From Pseudomonadota bacterium (GTDB taxonomy: Bacteria > Desulfobacterota > Desulfobulbia > Desulfobulbales > Desulfocapsaceae), in assembly GCA_018817385.1 (NCBI GenBank), contig JAHIUA010000008.1:1-49525 (forward strand): a stretch of 49,525 nt of DNA, written 5' to 3'. Both the position numbers and the translations under genes were made by a program. The notes under the pieces were generated by a model. That model ran no database searches. It was not told the origin of the DNA and saw only the letters and a list, made by a program, of their open reading frames with translations. Below are positions 1-9,323 of this stretch, piece by piece. How positions within the stretch are numbered: position 1 is the first letter of the stretch; every line of letters starts with the position of its first letter.

Positions 1-224
1 CTCCGAAATATGCAGTGTCGCAAGTAGTCGGCTATATGAAAGGCAAAAGCGCAATTCACATTGCTCGGATTTATCTTGGGCAAAGAAAGAATTATGGGGG
101 GATGAGTTTTTGGGCACGAGGTTATTTTGTTTCAACTGTTGATACCGATGAAGAAGTTGTACGGGCATATATCCGTGATCAAGAAAAAGAAGATCAACGT
201 GTTGAACAACTGAAATTATTTTAA
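1..224 (+). CDS. tnpA: IS200/IS605-family transposase TnpA, C-terminal part
   Basis: The reading frame is open from the window edge (first full codon at 3) to a stop at 222-224. The visible residues, including VVGYMKGKSAIHIAR and the later FWARGYFVST, are hallmarks of the C-terminal half of IS200-type Y1 HUH transposases, which cut and join single-stranded transposon ends through a tyrosine. The helix that carries the catalytic tyrosine normally lies in this region, but I do not assign the residue. The charged tail ending in KLF is typical of the family. The N-terminal half, with the HUH motif, lies outside the window, so I cannot tell whether the gene is intact. The GTG at 15 is an internal codon and not the true start. 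Confidence 0.85.
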   Translation, partial: PKYAVSQVVGYMKGKSAIHIARIYLGQRKNYGGMSFWARGYFVSTVDTDEEVVRAYIRDQEKEDQRVEQLKLF

Positions 225-229
225 CAATT

Positions 230-312
230 GACCACCGAATGGTGGTCAGTGAATCTTTTTAACATACCGCTTTGAGCGGTCCATAATTTAAAGCCACCGG
301 TTTTACCGGTGG
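230..312 (+). repeat. Three subterminal hairpins of the IS200 right end
   Basis: Three short palindromes follow the transposase: 230-247 (GACCACC/GGTGGTC), 266-280 (ACCGC/GCGGT) and 294-312 (CCACCGG/CCGGTGG with loop TTTTA). The last one resembles the recognition hairpin that TnpA binds near IS200 right ends. The first lies 6 bases after the stop codon and could also block read-through transcription. Confidence 0.6.
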
Positions 313-327
313 ATACTTACTTTTTAG

Positions 328-384
328 TAACTAGTCACAGAGCGGTTGGCTGCCTATTATTGGGCATTACCTGAATAGTTAAAC
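328..384 (+). repeat. 57-base dispersed repeat, copy A
   Basis: This segment aligns without gaps to 23410-23466 and 28173-28229, roughly 70 percent identical to the latter by eye. The best conserved part is ATTATTGGGCATT followed by CCTGAATAG. It lies between the IS200 end and the start of the next gene. Its nature is unknown: a fossil transposon end or a small non-autonomous element are both possible. Confidence 0.5.
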
Positions 385-412
385 TTTTCACAGATCTTGC
401 TGAGTTGAGGCG

Positions 413-670
413 ATGGTTGCGAGAAAAGGAAAAAAAGCAGTAAAAATGGTCAAATTCCAGGTGACCAAAAGCGGGATTGCCGGGATTGGCGTCGTCTGTT
501 TCTGTGTGTTTCTCTGGATGTTTCTTCTCGGGGTCTGGGCCGGACAATCTCTTCTCTTTCCCCCGGTATCAGGCGATCAGCTTGCCCCGGTAGTGCAAGA
601 CAGCGGTGGAGGAAAACAGGTACTTGATGTCATCCGCATAGAGGCTGAAAAGAAAAAGGTAAAAAGTTGA
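413..670 (+). CDS. Small single-pass membrane protein of unknown function
   Basis: The 85-residue product has a lysine-rich N terminus, one strongly hydrophobic segment at about residues 22-45 (GIAGIGVVCFCVFLWMFLLG) and a short polar tail rich in Lys and Glu, so it probably sits in the inner membrane with its N terminus in the cytoplasm. The N-terminal part resembles the membrane anchors of SPOR-domain proteins that I associate with related genomes, but no SPOR domain follows, so it may be a shortened relative. A weak Shine-Dalgarno (GAGG) lies just before the ATG; the in-frame ATG at 446 is an alternative start. No function can be assigned. Confidence 0.55.
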   Translation: MVARKGKKAVKMVKFQVTKSGIAGIGVVCFCVFLWMFLLGVWAGQSLLFPPVSGDQLAPVVQDSGGGKQVLDVIRIEAEKKKVKS

Positions 671-798
671 AAATCCTGGCATTTGCCATAAAAAGAATTA
701 GTGTACAACACGACGATGGCCAGCTTCTCCCTTCCAGGATTATGTGAACACTGGCACATACTGTTAACTGTATATTCCGGTAGGGTTGGTTCTCTCCT

Positions 799-1284
799 AT
801 GATACGAAATGCAAGGATGGGGGACGTGAAGGAAATTCACTCCCTGCTCAACCACTTTGCCGACAAAGGTCTGTTGCTAGGCCGATCTTTCAGTGCACTT
901 TATGATCAGCTCCGTGATTTTAAGGTCTTTACTGATGAGAAGGATGTAGTTCTCGGGGTCTGCGCTTTGCATATAAGTTGGGAAGATCTTGCTGAAATTC
1001 GCTCTCTGGCTGTCAAGGAGGATGCCCAGGGACAGAAAATTGGGACTAAACTGGTACGTTGCTGTCTTGAAGAAGCAAAAGAATTGGGAATTTCCAACGT
1101 TTTCACCCTGACTTACCAATCAGGTTTTTTCCGTAAACAGGGGTTTACTGAGGCAGACAAGAGGGATCTGCCGCATAAGATCTGGGGTGATTGTCTGAAC
1201 TGTCATAAATTTCCAGATTGTGATGAGGAGGCCCTGCAGTGCAAGGTCTTCGATGTCATTCCTGATACCGTGAGGAAAGCGTAA
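799..1284 (+). CDS. GNAT-family N-acetyltransferase, probable short-form N-acetylglutamate synthase
   Basis: The 161-residue protein has a full GNAT fold: an N-terminal beta-alpha start (MIRNARMGDVKEIHSLLN), a central strand (LAEIRSLAVKEDAQGQKIG) with the acetyl-CoA pyrophosphate-binding Q/R-x-x-G-x-G/A-like segment near residues 74-80, and a late GFFRKQGF segment. The C-terminal part with several Cys (WGDCLNCHKFPDCDEEAL) matches my recollection of the short N-acetylglutamate synthases of deltaproteobacteria, which lack the kinase-like domain of classical ArgA. That would place it at the first step of arginine synthesis, and argJ lies about 8 kb downstream. Another GNAT substrate cannot be excluded. 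No strong ribosome binding site precedes the ATG. Confidence 0.7.
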   Translation: MIRNARMGDVKEIHSLLNHFADKGLLLGRSFSALYDQLRDFKVFTDEKDVVLGVCALHISWEDLAEIRSLAVKEDAQGQKIGTKLVRCCLEEAKELGISNVFTLTYQSGFFRKQGFTEADKRDLPHKIWGDCLNCHKFPDCDEEALQCKVFDVIPDTVRKA

Positions 1285-1328
1285 GAACGCTGCCCGCCAC
1301 TGCTTTATAACCAAGGTGATTTCTTGAA

Positions 1329-3884
1329 ATGATAGGTAAAGTACTGACAAAAGTTTTTGGTAGTAAGAATGACAGGGTGCTCAAACAGATACAGCCCTTA
1401 GTCAATAGAATTAATGAACTTGAAGATACTGTGACATCCCTTGATGATGCACAGCTTGCAGCCAGAACTGTTCAATTTCGTGAGCGTGTAGCCAAAGGGG
1501 AGGATCTGGACACCCTCCTTCCCGAGGCATTCACCACCATCCGTGAGGCTGCCAAGAGGGTGCTTGGAGAACGTCATTACGATGTTCAGCTCATTGGTGG
1601 CGTCATCCTCCATCAGGGGAGGATAGCAGAGATGAAGACCGGTGAGGGGAAGACATTGACCTCAACTCTTGCCGTCTATCTGAATGCCTTGACCGGAAAA
1701 GGGGTACACCTGGTCACGGTCAATGACTATCTGGCTGCTCGTGATGCCGACTGGATGGGAAAAGTCTATAATTCACTTGGCATCAGTGTCGGCAAGATCG
1801 TTCATGATATGAATGATCAGCTTCGTCGTGAAGCATACGCGGCTGATGTCACCTACGGTACCAACAATGAATTCGGCTTTGATTATCTCCGTGATAATAT
1901 GAAATTCGAGATGAGTGATTTCTGTCAGCGGGGCTTCAATTTTGCCATTGTTGATGAGGTGGACTCTATTTTGATTGATGAGGCGCGGACACCACTCATT
2001 ATTTCCGGTCCGGCAGAGATTTCCACAGAGATGTATGTCGCTGTTGATAAAATCATGTCAGCTTTCAAGGTCGAAGAGCATTATCAGGTGGATGAGAAAT
2101 CCAGGCAGGTTGCCCTGTCCGAGGAAGGTATCAGCCTTGGCGAAAAGTTACTGAAGGTGGACAATCTCTATGAACCTGATGCCATTGAACAACTGCATCA
2201 TCTCAACCAGGCCTTGAAGGCCCATGTTCTTTTTCAGCGTGATGTTGATTATATCGTCAAAAACGGTGAGGTGGTCATTGTCGATGAGTTCACTGGTCGA
2301 ACCATGGAAGGCCGTCGCTACAGTGATGGCCTGCATCAGGCTCTGGAAGCCAAGGAAGGTGTGAAGATTGAAAAGGAAAATCAAACACTTGCCTCGATTA
2401 CCTTCCAGAACTACTTCCGCATGTATGATAAGCTTTCCGGAATGACCGGTACTGCAGATACCGAGGCCCCTGAATTCAAGAAGATTTACAATCTAGACGT
2501 GGTTATCATGCCCACCAATATGCCCATGGTGCGTCAAGATTTTCCCGATGTTATTTATAAGAATACAAAGGCCAAATACAGGGCAATCGTTCGTGAGGTC
2601 AAGGAACTGCACGAAAAAGGACAGCCAGTCCTTGTGGGCACCATTTCCATTGATGTCTCGGAATTGATTTCTAATATGTTGAAAAAGGAAAAAATTGCCC
2701 ACGAGGTGCTCAATGCCAAGCAGCATGACCGCGAAGCAGAGATCGTTGCCAATGCCGGTCAGTTCGGGAAGGTAACCATTGCTACCAACATGGCAGGTCG
2801 TGGTACCGATATCAAACTCAGTCCAGAATCCCGTGAGGCCGGTGGGCTCCATATTCTCGGTACCTCTCGTCATGAATCCCGGCGTATCGACAATCAGCTG
2901 CGTGGGCGTTCAGGCCGTCAGGGTGATCCTGGTTCTTCCCGCTTTTTCCTTTCCCTTGAGGATGATCTGCTTCGTATTTTCGGCTCTGGCCGGATCTCCG
3001 GGATCATGGATAAACTTGGGATGGAAGAGGATGAACCCATTGAGCACAATATGATCTCCAAGGCCATTGAAAATGCCCAGCGCAAGGTAGAGGGCCACAA
3101 CTTTGATATTCGTAAACACCTGCTCGAGTATGACGATGTCATGAATAAGCAGCGTGAGGTGATCTACAGGCAGCGTCGCGAGTTGCTCTCCGGAGAAGAT
3201 ATCGCGCCAGTGATCAAGGATATGATTAATGATCTCGTTGATCGGGTTGTGAACGAATTTGTCAATGACCGCCTGGCCTCAGAGGACTGGGACTGGCAAG
3301 GTTTTGATGAACGGATGCTGGAGTTTTTTCAGATCACCCTTGCCTGGAACGATGAAGATCGGAGCGGCATGAACCGGGAAGGGTTTCGGGAAAAACTAGA
3401 TGGTCTGGTGAAAGAGCATTACGCTGCTCAAGAGGCCCATAACGAAATCGAGGTCCAGCGCCATATTGAACGGGTTATCCTTCTCCAGACTCTGGATACC
3501 CATTGGAAGGACCATTTATTGTCCATGGATCACCTCAAACAGGGAATTGGTCTCCGTGGTTATGGTCAGAAAAACCCGCTGGATGAATATAAGAAAGAGG
3601 GGTACAATCTCTTCTTGCATATGGTGGAGACCGTTAAGCAACAGACCGTGTCCACCCTCATGCGTGTGAGGATAGTGCATGAGGAGGACGTGGAACGTCT
3701 GGAAGAGGAAAGACGTCGGAAGCGCATGGAGTTGGAGCGCCTCACCATGAATAAGGGTGCTGCCGGTGAAGAGGCTATTGCAGGTCAACCGGAGAAACGT
3801 GAGGGGGACAAAGTAGGGCGTAATGCATCTTGTCCCTGCGGTTCCGGCAAAAAATTTAAAAAATGTTGCGGGAGGCCGAATTGA
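1329..3884 (+). CDS. secA: Preprotein translocase ATPase SecA
   Basis: This 851-residue protein is a full-length SecA, the motor that drives unfolded preproteins through SecYEG. Visible parts in order are the N-terminal [16 protein letters not shown] segment, Walker A (MKTGEGKT, near residue 100), a DEAD-like Walker B region ([13 protein letters not shown]), the preprotein cross-linking region, the second nucleotide-binding domain with GRGTDI and [11 protein letters not shown], the scaffold/wing regions and a C-terminal zinc-binding SEC-C motif ([13 protein letters not shown]). The length is within the family range. An AAGGTG Shine-Dalgarno lies about 10 bases before the ATG. It starts 44 bases after the acetyltransferase gene and ends just before a strong terminator, so the two genes may be co-transcribed. 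Confidence 0.98.
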   Translation: MIGKVLTKVFGSKNDRVLKQIQPLVNRINELEDTVTSLDDAQLAARTVQFRERVAKGEDLDTLLPEAFTTIREAAKRVLGERHYDVQLIGGVILHQGRIAEMKTGEGKTLTSTLAVYLNALTGKGVHLVTVNDYLAARDADWMGKVYNSLGISVGKIVHDMNDQLRREAYAADVTYGTNNEFGFDYLRDNMKFEMSDFCQRGFNFAIVDEVDSILIDEARTPLIISGPAEISTEMYVAVDKIMSAFKVEEHYQVDEKSRQVALSEEGISLGEKLLKVDNLYEPDAIEQLHHLNQALKAHVLFQRDVDYIVKNGEVVIVDEFTGRTMEGRRYSDGLHQALEAKEGVKIEKENQTLASITFQNYFRMYDKLSGMTGTADTEAPEFKKIYNLDVVIMPTNMPMVRQDFPDVIYKNTKAKYRAIVREVKELHEKGQPVLVGTISIDVSELISNMLKKEKIAHEVLNAKQHDREAEIVANAGQFGKVTIATNMAGRGTDIKLSPESREAGGLHILGTSRHESRRIDNQLRGRSGRQGDPGSSRFFLSLEDDLLRIFGSGRISGIMDKLGMEEDEPIEHNMISKAIENAQRKVEGHNFDIRKHLLEYDDVMNKQREVIYRQRRELLSGEDIAPVIKDMINDLVDRVVNEFVNDRLASEDWDWQGFDERMLEFFQITLAWNDEDRSGMNREGFREKLDGLVKEHYAAQEAHNEIEVQRHIERVILLQTLDTHWKDHLLSMDHLKQGIGLRGYGQKNPLDEYKKEGYNLFLHMVETVKQQTVSTLMRVRIVHEEDVERLEEERRRKRMELERLTMNKGAAGEEAIAGQPEKREGDKVGRNASCPCGSGKKFKKCCGRPN

Positions 3885-3904
3885 TTGGCCGCAGTTTTAG
3901 AGAA

Positions 3905-3945
3905 TAAAAAAAGGCTTCGGAGGACACTCCGGAGCCTTTTTTTTA
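3905..3945 (+). terminator. Intrinsic terminator after secA
   Basis: A near-perfect stem (AAGGCTTCGGAG / CTCCGGAGCCTT) with loop GACA is followed by an uninterrupted run of T. An A-run before the stem would also allow some function on the minus strand. It begins 20 bases after the secA stop codon. Confidence 0.93.
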
Positions 3946-3992
3946 TAGAACAGCCCAAAATGTGGTTATGGGATGCTTGCAGAAGGGGATAA

Positions 3993-4565
3993 ATGATGAG
4001 TGCTACATTTGGAATAAGTCGTGATGAGGCCATGGCTTTGTTACTGGAACAGGTCTCAAATCCTAACATGATCAAACATTGTCTGGCCACAGAGGCAGTG
4101 CTGAAGAGTCTGGCCCTTCATCTTGGAGAGGATCAGGAAAAATGGGGGCTGGCCGGCCTGCTCCACGACCTTGATGTGGAGACTCACCAGGATCTGGCTG
4201 TGCATACCCATGGGACTGTCCAGATCTTGAAAGAGAAGGGCGTTGATGGAGAAATCATTGATGCCATTCGTCTCCATAACGAAGAGGCCCATTCTGATAA
4301 ACGGAGCAGTCTCTTCCAACATGCCCTCGCCGCTGGAGAAACAATAACTGGCTTGGTTACGGCGACGGCCTTGGTCTATCCTGACCAGAAAATTGCCTCG
4401 GTGAAGCCTAAATCCGTACGTAAACGCTTTAAGGAACAGGCCTTTGCGAGAGGGGCTAATCGTGAGATCATCAGGGAATGTGAAAAACTGGATATGGAGA
4501 TAAATGAGTTCTGCGATCTGGCCTTGGCAGCCATGCAGTCTATAGCCAAGGAACTGGGTTTATGA
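3993..4565 (+). CDS. HD-domain protein, putative metal-dependent phosphohydrolase
   Basis: The 190-residue protein has the HD-domain signature: an upstream His (NMIKHCLATEA), the HD doublet in GLLHDLD near residues 55-60, a further His region (HTHGTVQIL) and a conserved Asp/Asn stretch (AIRLHNEEAH). Such domains use bound metal to hydrolyse phosphoester bonds of nucleotides or signalling molecules; the substrate here is unknown. An AAGGGG Shine-Dalgarno precedes two tandem ATG codons (3993 and 3996), either of which could be used. The gene stands alone between the secA terminator and the convergent ppk2 genes. Confidence 0.8.
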   Translation: MMSATFGISRDEAMALLLEQVSNPNMIKHCLATEAVLKSLALHLGEDQEKWGLAGLLHDLDVETHQDLAVHTHGTVQILKEKGVDGEIIDAIRLHNEEAHSDKRSSLFQHALAAGETITGLVTATALVYPDQKIASVKPKSVRKRFKEQAFARGANREIIRECEKLDMEINEFCDLALAAMQSIAKELGL

Positions 4566-4642
4566 AATTTCTTCAGCCCATAGTTTCATCAGGGAAATGC
4601 TATTTCTTGGCGGGGATGAAGTGACGCGTGGAGAAGTGAAGG

Positions 4643-4675
4643 GACTGCTGACAGTGCTAGTCGCCGTCAGCAGTC
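4643..4675. terminator. Inverted repeat between convergent genes
   Basis: Perfect 10-base arms (GACTGCTGAC / GTCAGCAGTC) with a 13-base loop lie between the HD-domain gene and the convergent ppk2 gene. No T-run follows on either strand, so termination is likely weak or Rho-assisted. It may instead be an mRNA 3'-end stabiliser. Confidence 0.45.
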
Positions 4676-4682
4676 GTGCTGG

Positions 4683-5612
4683 TCATCCGTGTAGATTTTC
4701 CGGGTTCATGATGTTCTCCTCCATGTGTCTGAGTTCATTAATTCCGGAGACGATGATCTCGGGATCATATTCCAGGTAGCGTGCCGGGAGTTTCCCTTCG
4801 TACTCCATATTGGAGAGGAGATATTTCATGCAGTTGATGCGGGCTTTTTTCTTCACATCTGAACGGATAATTGTCCATGGGGCTATGGTCCGGTTTGTCT
4901 CGGACAGCATCTGGAACTTACGCACCGAGTATTGATCCCAGTATTCCTGGGCCAGATTATCCACCGGGGAGAGCTTATACTGCTTGAGCGGGTCTTTCTT
5001 TCTGGAATCAAAGCGTTCTTTCTGGATATCTTTAGAGACTGAGAAGTAAAACTTGAAGAGTTTGATTCCGTCTTTGACTATCAGCTCTTCCACCATGGGG
5101 GCATCTTTGAGAAAGCGCTTGTTCTGTTCATCGGTACAGAATCCCATGACCGGTTCCACCATGGCCCTGTTATACCAGCTGCGGTCAAAGATTACCAGCT
5201 CACCAGCCGCAGGCAGGTGTGGGGTGTAGCGCTGGAAATACCACTGGGTCATCTCGGTCTCGTTGGGCTTGGTCAGGGCCACTACGCGCGTGTTCCTCGG
5301 GTTGAGGTTGGCCGTTATCCGTTTGATGGTGCCACCTTTTCCTGCAGCGTCGCGGCCTTCAAAAATAGCCAGCAGCCGGCTGCCATTGGCCTTCATATGC
5401 CGCTGCAGTTTCATCAGTTCGATCTGCAGGAGTTTGAGCTCTCTTTCGTAGTCGATATGCCAGCTTTTGACATAGATGGCTTGTGTCCCTTTACTCTCTT
5501 TCGTTTTTTCATTTTTCAGGGCCGTGCCTTCCAGCAGTTTTATTTCCACTTCTTCGATCTTTTTCAGTTCCTTCTTGTTGATTTTGTTTTTCTTGTTGTT
5601 TTTTTCTGCCAT
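4683..5612 (-). CDS. ppk2: Polyphosphate kinase 2 family protein (first of tandem pair)
   Basis: The 309-residue product is a single-domain PPK2, which transfers phosphate between polyphosphate and nucleotides; the direction and the substrate class cannot be read from sequence alone. Walker A is GRDAAGKGGT (residues 86-95), Walker B is VIFDRSWYNRAMVEP (about 140-154) and the lid region includes FDSRKKDPLKQYKLS. The first 45 residues are very rich in Lys and Glu and form a charged extension. A GAGGA Shine-Dalgarno lies 7 bases before the ATG. It follows the second PPK2 gene by 25 bases on the same strand and is the last gene of a probable four-gene operon with a metallophosphoesterase and a cardiolipin synthase. 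Confidence 0.93.
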   Translation of the reverse strand: MAEKNNKKNKINKKELKKIEEVEIKLLEGTALKNEKTKESKGTQAIYVKSWHIDYERELKLLQIELMKLQRHMKANGSRLLAIFEGRDAAGKGGTIKRITANLNPRNTRVVALTKPNETEMTQWYFQRYTPHLPAAGELVIFDRSWYNRAMVEPVMGFCTDEQNKRFLKDAPMVEELIVKDGIKLFKFYFSVSKDIQKERFDSRKKDPLKQYKLSPVDNLAQEYWDQYSVRKFQMLSETNRTIAPWTIIRSDVKKKARINCMKYLLSNMEYEGKLPARYLEYDPEIIVSGINELRHMEENIMNPENLHG

Positions 5613-5637
5613 GATTAATTCCTCGAAAAGGGGGCGC

Positions 5638-6609
5638 TCATCTCAATGGTGCCCCGTATTGTTTTTTCTCTTGTTTCATTATCTTTAATTCTCGATTTCC
5701 TGAGATAACGATATGGGGGTCGACCTTGAAATTGAGTTTTCTGCTTCGTCCCCGGTATTTGACGGAGTTGAGGATGAGTTTCATGGTCTCGCGGCGGGCC
5801 AAATGTTTGTCATCAGAGCGGACAATCCACCATTGGGATTCCTTGGTGTGCGTCTTCTGAAGGAGAACTTTCTTCTTTTCCGTGAACTCATCCCAGAGAT
5901 CCTGGGCCTGAAGATCTACCTCGCTCAGTTTCCATTGCCGCAAGGGATCATTTTTTCTCCTTTCAAAACGTCTTGATTGCTCTTCCTTGGTCACGGAAAA
6001 ATAAAGTTTGAGAAGAATGGTACGTCCGGCATCGAGAATGAAATTTTTTTCATAGGTGGTAACCTTTTTCAGAAAGCGACGGTATTGATCCATAGAGCAG
6101 AATCCCATAACTGGTTCCACCATGGCCCGATTGTACCAGCTTCTATCAAAAAGGACGATTTCACCGGCATGAGGAAATCGCTCTATATAGCGTTTCATGT
6201 GCAATTCGGTTTTTTGAGTTTCAGTTGGTTTGCCCAAGGCTACGACCCGATAGCGCTTTTCATTCATATAGCGGGCGACTCTGCGGATGGTGCCTCCTTT
6301 TCCTGAGGCATCACGACCATCAAAGAGGATGATCATTTTTTTTCCGGTCGTTTCCAGGTGGGACTGCATCTTAATGAGTTCGGCCTGGTAGGGCTTTAAT
6401 TCTTCGGCATTGTAGTATTTGAGCAGTGCCGCTTCAACTATCTCCTCCTTGTGACTTTCTTTGATGACGGAGAGTATTTTGCGGCTCTTCTCATCTGGTG
6501 GATGAGAATGGAATTCAGCGTCCAGTTTTTCAACTAACTTACGAATAATGGCCGTGGTGCCTTTGGGCTCAAAATCTGTCATTTTATTTTTTTTTTTCCT
6601 TGATGTCAT
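5638..6609 (-). CDS. ppk2: Polyphosphate kinase 2 family protein (second of tandem pair)
   Basis: This 323-residue PPK2 paralogue keeps Walker A (GRDASGKGGT, residues 98-107), Walker B (VLFDRSWYNRAMVEP) and the lid segment (FERRKNDPLRQWKLS). It differs clearly from its neighbour in the N-terminal 80 residues and in the C terminus, so the pair is an old duplication or two PPK2 types with different nucleotide preference. The start at 6609 has an AAGGA site 7 bases upstream. A second in-frame ATG at 6582 follows an 11-A run that could slip. The genes upstream are a metallophosphoesterase and a cardiolipin synthase. Confidence 0.93.
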   Translation of the reverse strand: MTSRKKKNKMTDFEPKGTTAIIRKLVEKLDAEFHSHPPDEKSRKILSVIKESHKEEIVEAALLKYYNAEELKPYQAELIKMQSHLETTGKKMIILFDGRDASGKGGTIRRVARYMNEKRYRVVALGKPTETQKTELHMKRYIERFPHAGEIVLFDRSWYNRAMVEPVMGFCSMDQYRRFLKKVTTYEKNFILDAGRTILLKLYFSVTKEEQSRRFERRKNDPLRQWKLSEVDLQAQDLWDEFTEKKKVLLQKTHTKESQWWIVRSDDKHLARRETMKLILNSVKYRGRSRKLNFKVDPHIVISGNRELKIMKQEKKQYGAPLR

Positions 6610-6680
6610 TATGGTTCCTTTTGCTAAATATTTTCAAATAAGGATTAACAATAGCAGTAATAACCTTGGAACTGCAATTA

Positions 6681-7397
6681 TTAATTGAGTTTTTTTCCCT
6701 GGATGTACATGGATTGGTAAATTTCAGGCATGTTATGCAGTTCCAGGGTCTTGAGCATACGTTCCACCGGCCAGTTGATTCGATAGTGGTGGACCTGCAC
6801 ACTTTTTTTATCCAGAGTGAGAATGGCACAGGCGGCAGCGGGGTTGGCGTCAAACATGCGCCCGACACTGCCGGGGTTGATAAAATGAGTTGTGCCGACA
6901 ATTTTATGATAAGGGCTGTGGGAGTGACCGGTGATGATGATGGGACAGGCTGTTTTTGCGGCCAGTTCCTCGAAGCGCCTGCGTTCTGTGTCAGCAAAGA
7001 GAAATTCGTGAGGATGTTCAGGACTGCCGTGAAAGAGGCAGATGTCCTGCCCGCCAATGGTGAGCATGTACGAATTTTCCAGTGAAAAGAGATAGTCTCT
7101 GGCGATTGGCTCGAGGTGTTCTGCCGTCCAGGTGTACATGATTCGTTTTTCCGCATTCTTTGGTTTTGTAAGCGGTTTCCCGAGCAGTAATTTTTTCACC
7201 TTCTTGTCCGTATTCCCGAGAATGGAACAGGCTTGATGGTCTCTCAGCCAGTGCAGTGTCTCATTGGGAAAGGGAGCATACACCAGCGAATCACCGCAAT
7301 TACAGATTGCGGCAAAAGAAGTCCCTTGGAAATAGGTCTCAATGGCTGAGAGGGCCGGATAATTTCCGTGAATGTCGGAGAGAAGAAGGATTTTCAT
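6681..7397 (-). CDS. Metallophosphoesterase, YfcE/calcineurin-like superfamily
   Basis: The 238-residue protein begins MKILLLSDIHGNYPAL and contains the ordered metal-binding motifs of calcineurin-like phosphoesterases: DIHGN near residue 8, CGDSL near 36, GNTD near 61, HGSPEHP in the middle and GHSHSPY later. The reading frame stays open further upstream through the cardiolipin synthase gene, but the ATG at 7397 has a GAGGAA Shine-Dalgarno and starts 7 bases after the cls stop codon, so I chose it. The natural substrate is unknown; phosphodiesterases of this size often act on cyclic phosphodiesters in vitro. Its position in an operon with a phospholipid enzyme and two PPK2s suggests phosphate or nucleotide metabolism, but that is inference. 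Confidence 0.85.
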   Translation of the reverse strand: MKILLLSDIHGNYPALSAIETYFQGTSFAAICNCGDSLVYAPFPNETLHWLRDHQACSILGNTDKKVKKLLLGKPLTKPKNAEKRIMYTWTAEHLEPIARDYLFSLENSYMLTIGGQDICLFHGSPEHPHEFLFADTERRRFEELAAKTACPIIITGHSHSPYHKIVGTTHFINPGSVGRMFDANPAAACAILTLDKKSVQVHHYRINWPVERMLKTLELHNMPEIYQSMYIQGKKLN

Positions 7398-7404
7398 CTG
7401 TTCC

Positions 7405-8910
7405 TCAAAGCAGGGGGCCAATGAGGAGGGCCGTGTTTTCAAAGAGTTTTTCAATGAAAGAGCGTCTGGCCATGAGTTGGAGATCCAGGGGCTGGGCTTG
7501 AGATTCATAACGCATTTGGACCTCCCGGAGTTCTGTTGTGAAGGACGCACTGTAAATAAAGAGAGTCGCCTCGAAGTTGAGCCAGAAACTGCGCATATCC
7601 AGATTGACAGATCCGAAAAGAGCAAATTCATCGTCTACGGTTATGGTCTTGGAGTGCAGCAACCCTCCACTGAAGAGCTTGATGGATACCCCGCTGCTGG
7701 CAAGAGTCTCATACCTGGCTCGGCTGGCGTAATGGACAAGTTTGGAATCATTAATTTTGGGAACGATGATGCGGACATCAACGCCCCGTTGGGATGCAGA
7801 CTGCAAGGCGGTAAGTAATGAATCGTCGGGGACAAAATAGGGGGTGGTCAAGGTGATACTTTTTTGTGCTGCATAGATGCTGGTCAGAAGGAGGTTGTGA
7901 ATGGCCTCAGGGGTGAAGTCGGGTCCGGAGGGAACCAGTTGCACTGGAATGGTACCGGAAAAGGGCTGGGGAAGGATATCGGCTACGGTCCGTACGTGCT
8001 CAATATCTTCTTCAAGAGAGCGTGAATTGACTGTTTCAGCGTCTGTCTCCAAGAACCAGTCACTGATAAAGGTACCGGCAATGGCTTCGACCACAGGACC
8101 TTGGATCCGAACCATGATATCCACCCATTGGCCAACCCCTGATTCCTGTTTGAAAAATGCTGGGTCAACCATGTTCTGACTTCCGGTATAGGCAATCTTT
8201 CCGTCTATTACCACAATTTTACGATGGTTTCTGATGTCTATCCTGACGAAAATGGCCTTGAGGAATCCGGCCGGCAGGGCTTCCAGCACCTTGATCCCTG
8301 CAGCACGCAATTCTTTGACCTTGGTCCCTTTTAAGAAAGCTTTGCTGCCGATGGCGTCCACCAGAATCCGGCAGGTAACTCCCCTGTTCTTTGCCCGGAT
8401 CAGGGCGGCAATCACCTCGTCGGCTGTACCGCCTTCATGCCAGAGATAAAACTGGAGGTGACAGGTGGAGGTGGCTGCATCTATATCCTTAATGATGGCA
8501 TGCATGATTTTTTTCGGTTCTTCAATCAGCTCCATGCTGTTTCCGTCAAGGGTTGGGATACCGATAAGGGCCTCTGCCTGGCGATGGATGGGTTCAAGTG
8601 CAGGGTTGAGCTCGAACCAATTTACAGCTGTTTTTTTTCTCAGCGATGCCAACCAGTTGTGGTAATGTTCCAACGATTTTCTGGTCCGTGATGCCCTGGT
8701 TTCGCCAATCCTGTTTTCTCCGAGAAAGAGATAGACGATGGCACCGATGAAGGGGAGAAGAAGGATAACAATAAGCCAGGCAAGGGTGACGCCATATTGA
8801 CGTTGGCGCATGATTACCCGAATAGAGAGTCCGAGACGAATGGCAAGGTCTGCCAGGGGGAGAAGGAAGGGAAGAATCGTACTGCTCCAGTGGTAAGTCT
8901 CTGCTGCCAT
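7405..8910 (-). CDS. cls: Cardiolipin synthase (phospholipase D superfamily)
   Basis: The 501-residue protein is a bacterial ClsA-type enzyme that condenses two phosphatidylglycerol molecules into cardiolipin at the inner membrane. It has two N-terminal membrane segments (LLPLADLAIRLGLSI and LAWLIVILLLPFIGAIVYLF), the first HKD motif as NHRKIVVIDG with the following GSQN, and the second HKD as LHSKTITVDDEFALFGSVN. Length and order are as usual for ClsA. The ATG at 8910 lacks a strong ribosome binding site. The gene heads the probable operon cls-phosphoesterase-ppk2-ppk2 and is divergent from argJ. Confidence 0.95.
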   Translation of the reverse strand: MAAETYHWSSTILPFLLPLADLAIRLGLSIRVIMRQRQYGVTLAWLIVILLLPFIGAIVYLFLGENRIGETRASRTRKSLEHYHNWLASLRKKTAVNWFELNPALEPIHRQAEALIGIPTLDGNSMELIEEPKKIMHAIIKDIDAATSTCHLQFYLWHEGGTADEVIAALIRAKNRGVTCRILVDAIGSKAFLKGTKVKELRAAGIKVLEALPAGFLKAIFVRIDIRNHRKIVVIDGKIAYTGSQNMVDPAFFKQESGVGQWVDIMVRIQGPVVEAIAGTFISDWFLETDAETVNSRSLEEDIEHVRTVADILPQPFSGTIPVQLVPSGPDFTPEAIHNLLLTSIYAAQKSITLTTPYFVPDDSLLTALQSASQRGVDVRIIVPKINDSKLVHYASRARYETLASSGVSIKLFSGGLLHSKTITVDDEFALFGSVNLDMRSFWLNFEATLFIYSASFTTELREVQMRYESQAQPLDLQLMARRSFIEKLFENTALLIGPLL

Positions 8911-9323
8911 TTGGCCAAATCCGAGAAAGGTGAAAAACGTCTTTTTAATGTACCTTTTGTCAGTTTACACGGCAGGACTGAAATGTAAAAGATCTAATTT
9001 TTCACTGGCATAATCACTCCTGAGAATGGTAGAAAGAGAATTCTTGTCAGCTTTTTGGCTGTCCAGGAAAAATTACTTTTTTGCCCAGGGGAGCGGCTGC
9101 GAAGTTGCGCTTACCTGTCCCTTTGCCTTATGCGAAAATGTTATCTTCGGAATTTTAATGAGATGCAGGTTGAGGGTGTTTCCAGCAGCGCAGTCGCGCG
9201 ACATTTTTTGTCTGCCCTGAAGGTATCACAGACAAATGGAGACTGCGAATTCGTCCATCTGCTCGTGGGCCAAAAAACGTAACTTGTTCAGGTCTCTTTT
9301 ATTTTATATTGGGAAAAGGAAAA
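8911..9323. other. Intergenic region between divergent cls and argJ
   Basis: About 410 bases separate the two divergent genes. I see no conserved reading frame, no RNA gene and no convincing promoter pair. Both divergent transcripts must start here or be read from further away. ORFs in this stretch have no protein character. Confidence 0.4.

Larger units (their letters stand above)
1..323 (+). mobile_element. IS200/IS605-family insertion sequence, right end (partial)
   Basis: The window opens inside an IS200-type element. It holds the C-terminal part of a Y1 transposase followed by about 100 non-coding bases with three small palindromes, the last ending near position 312. IS200/IS605 elements have no terminal inverted repeats and are recognised through subterminal hairpins, which fits. 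The exact right boundary (placed near 320) is inferred. Confidence 0.75.
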
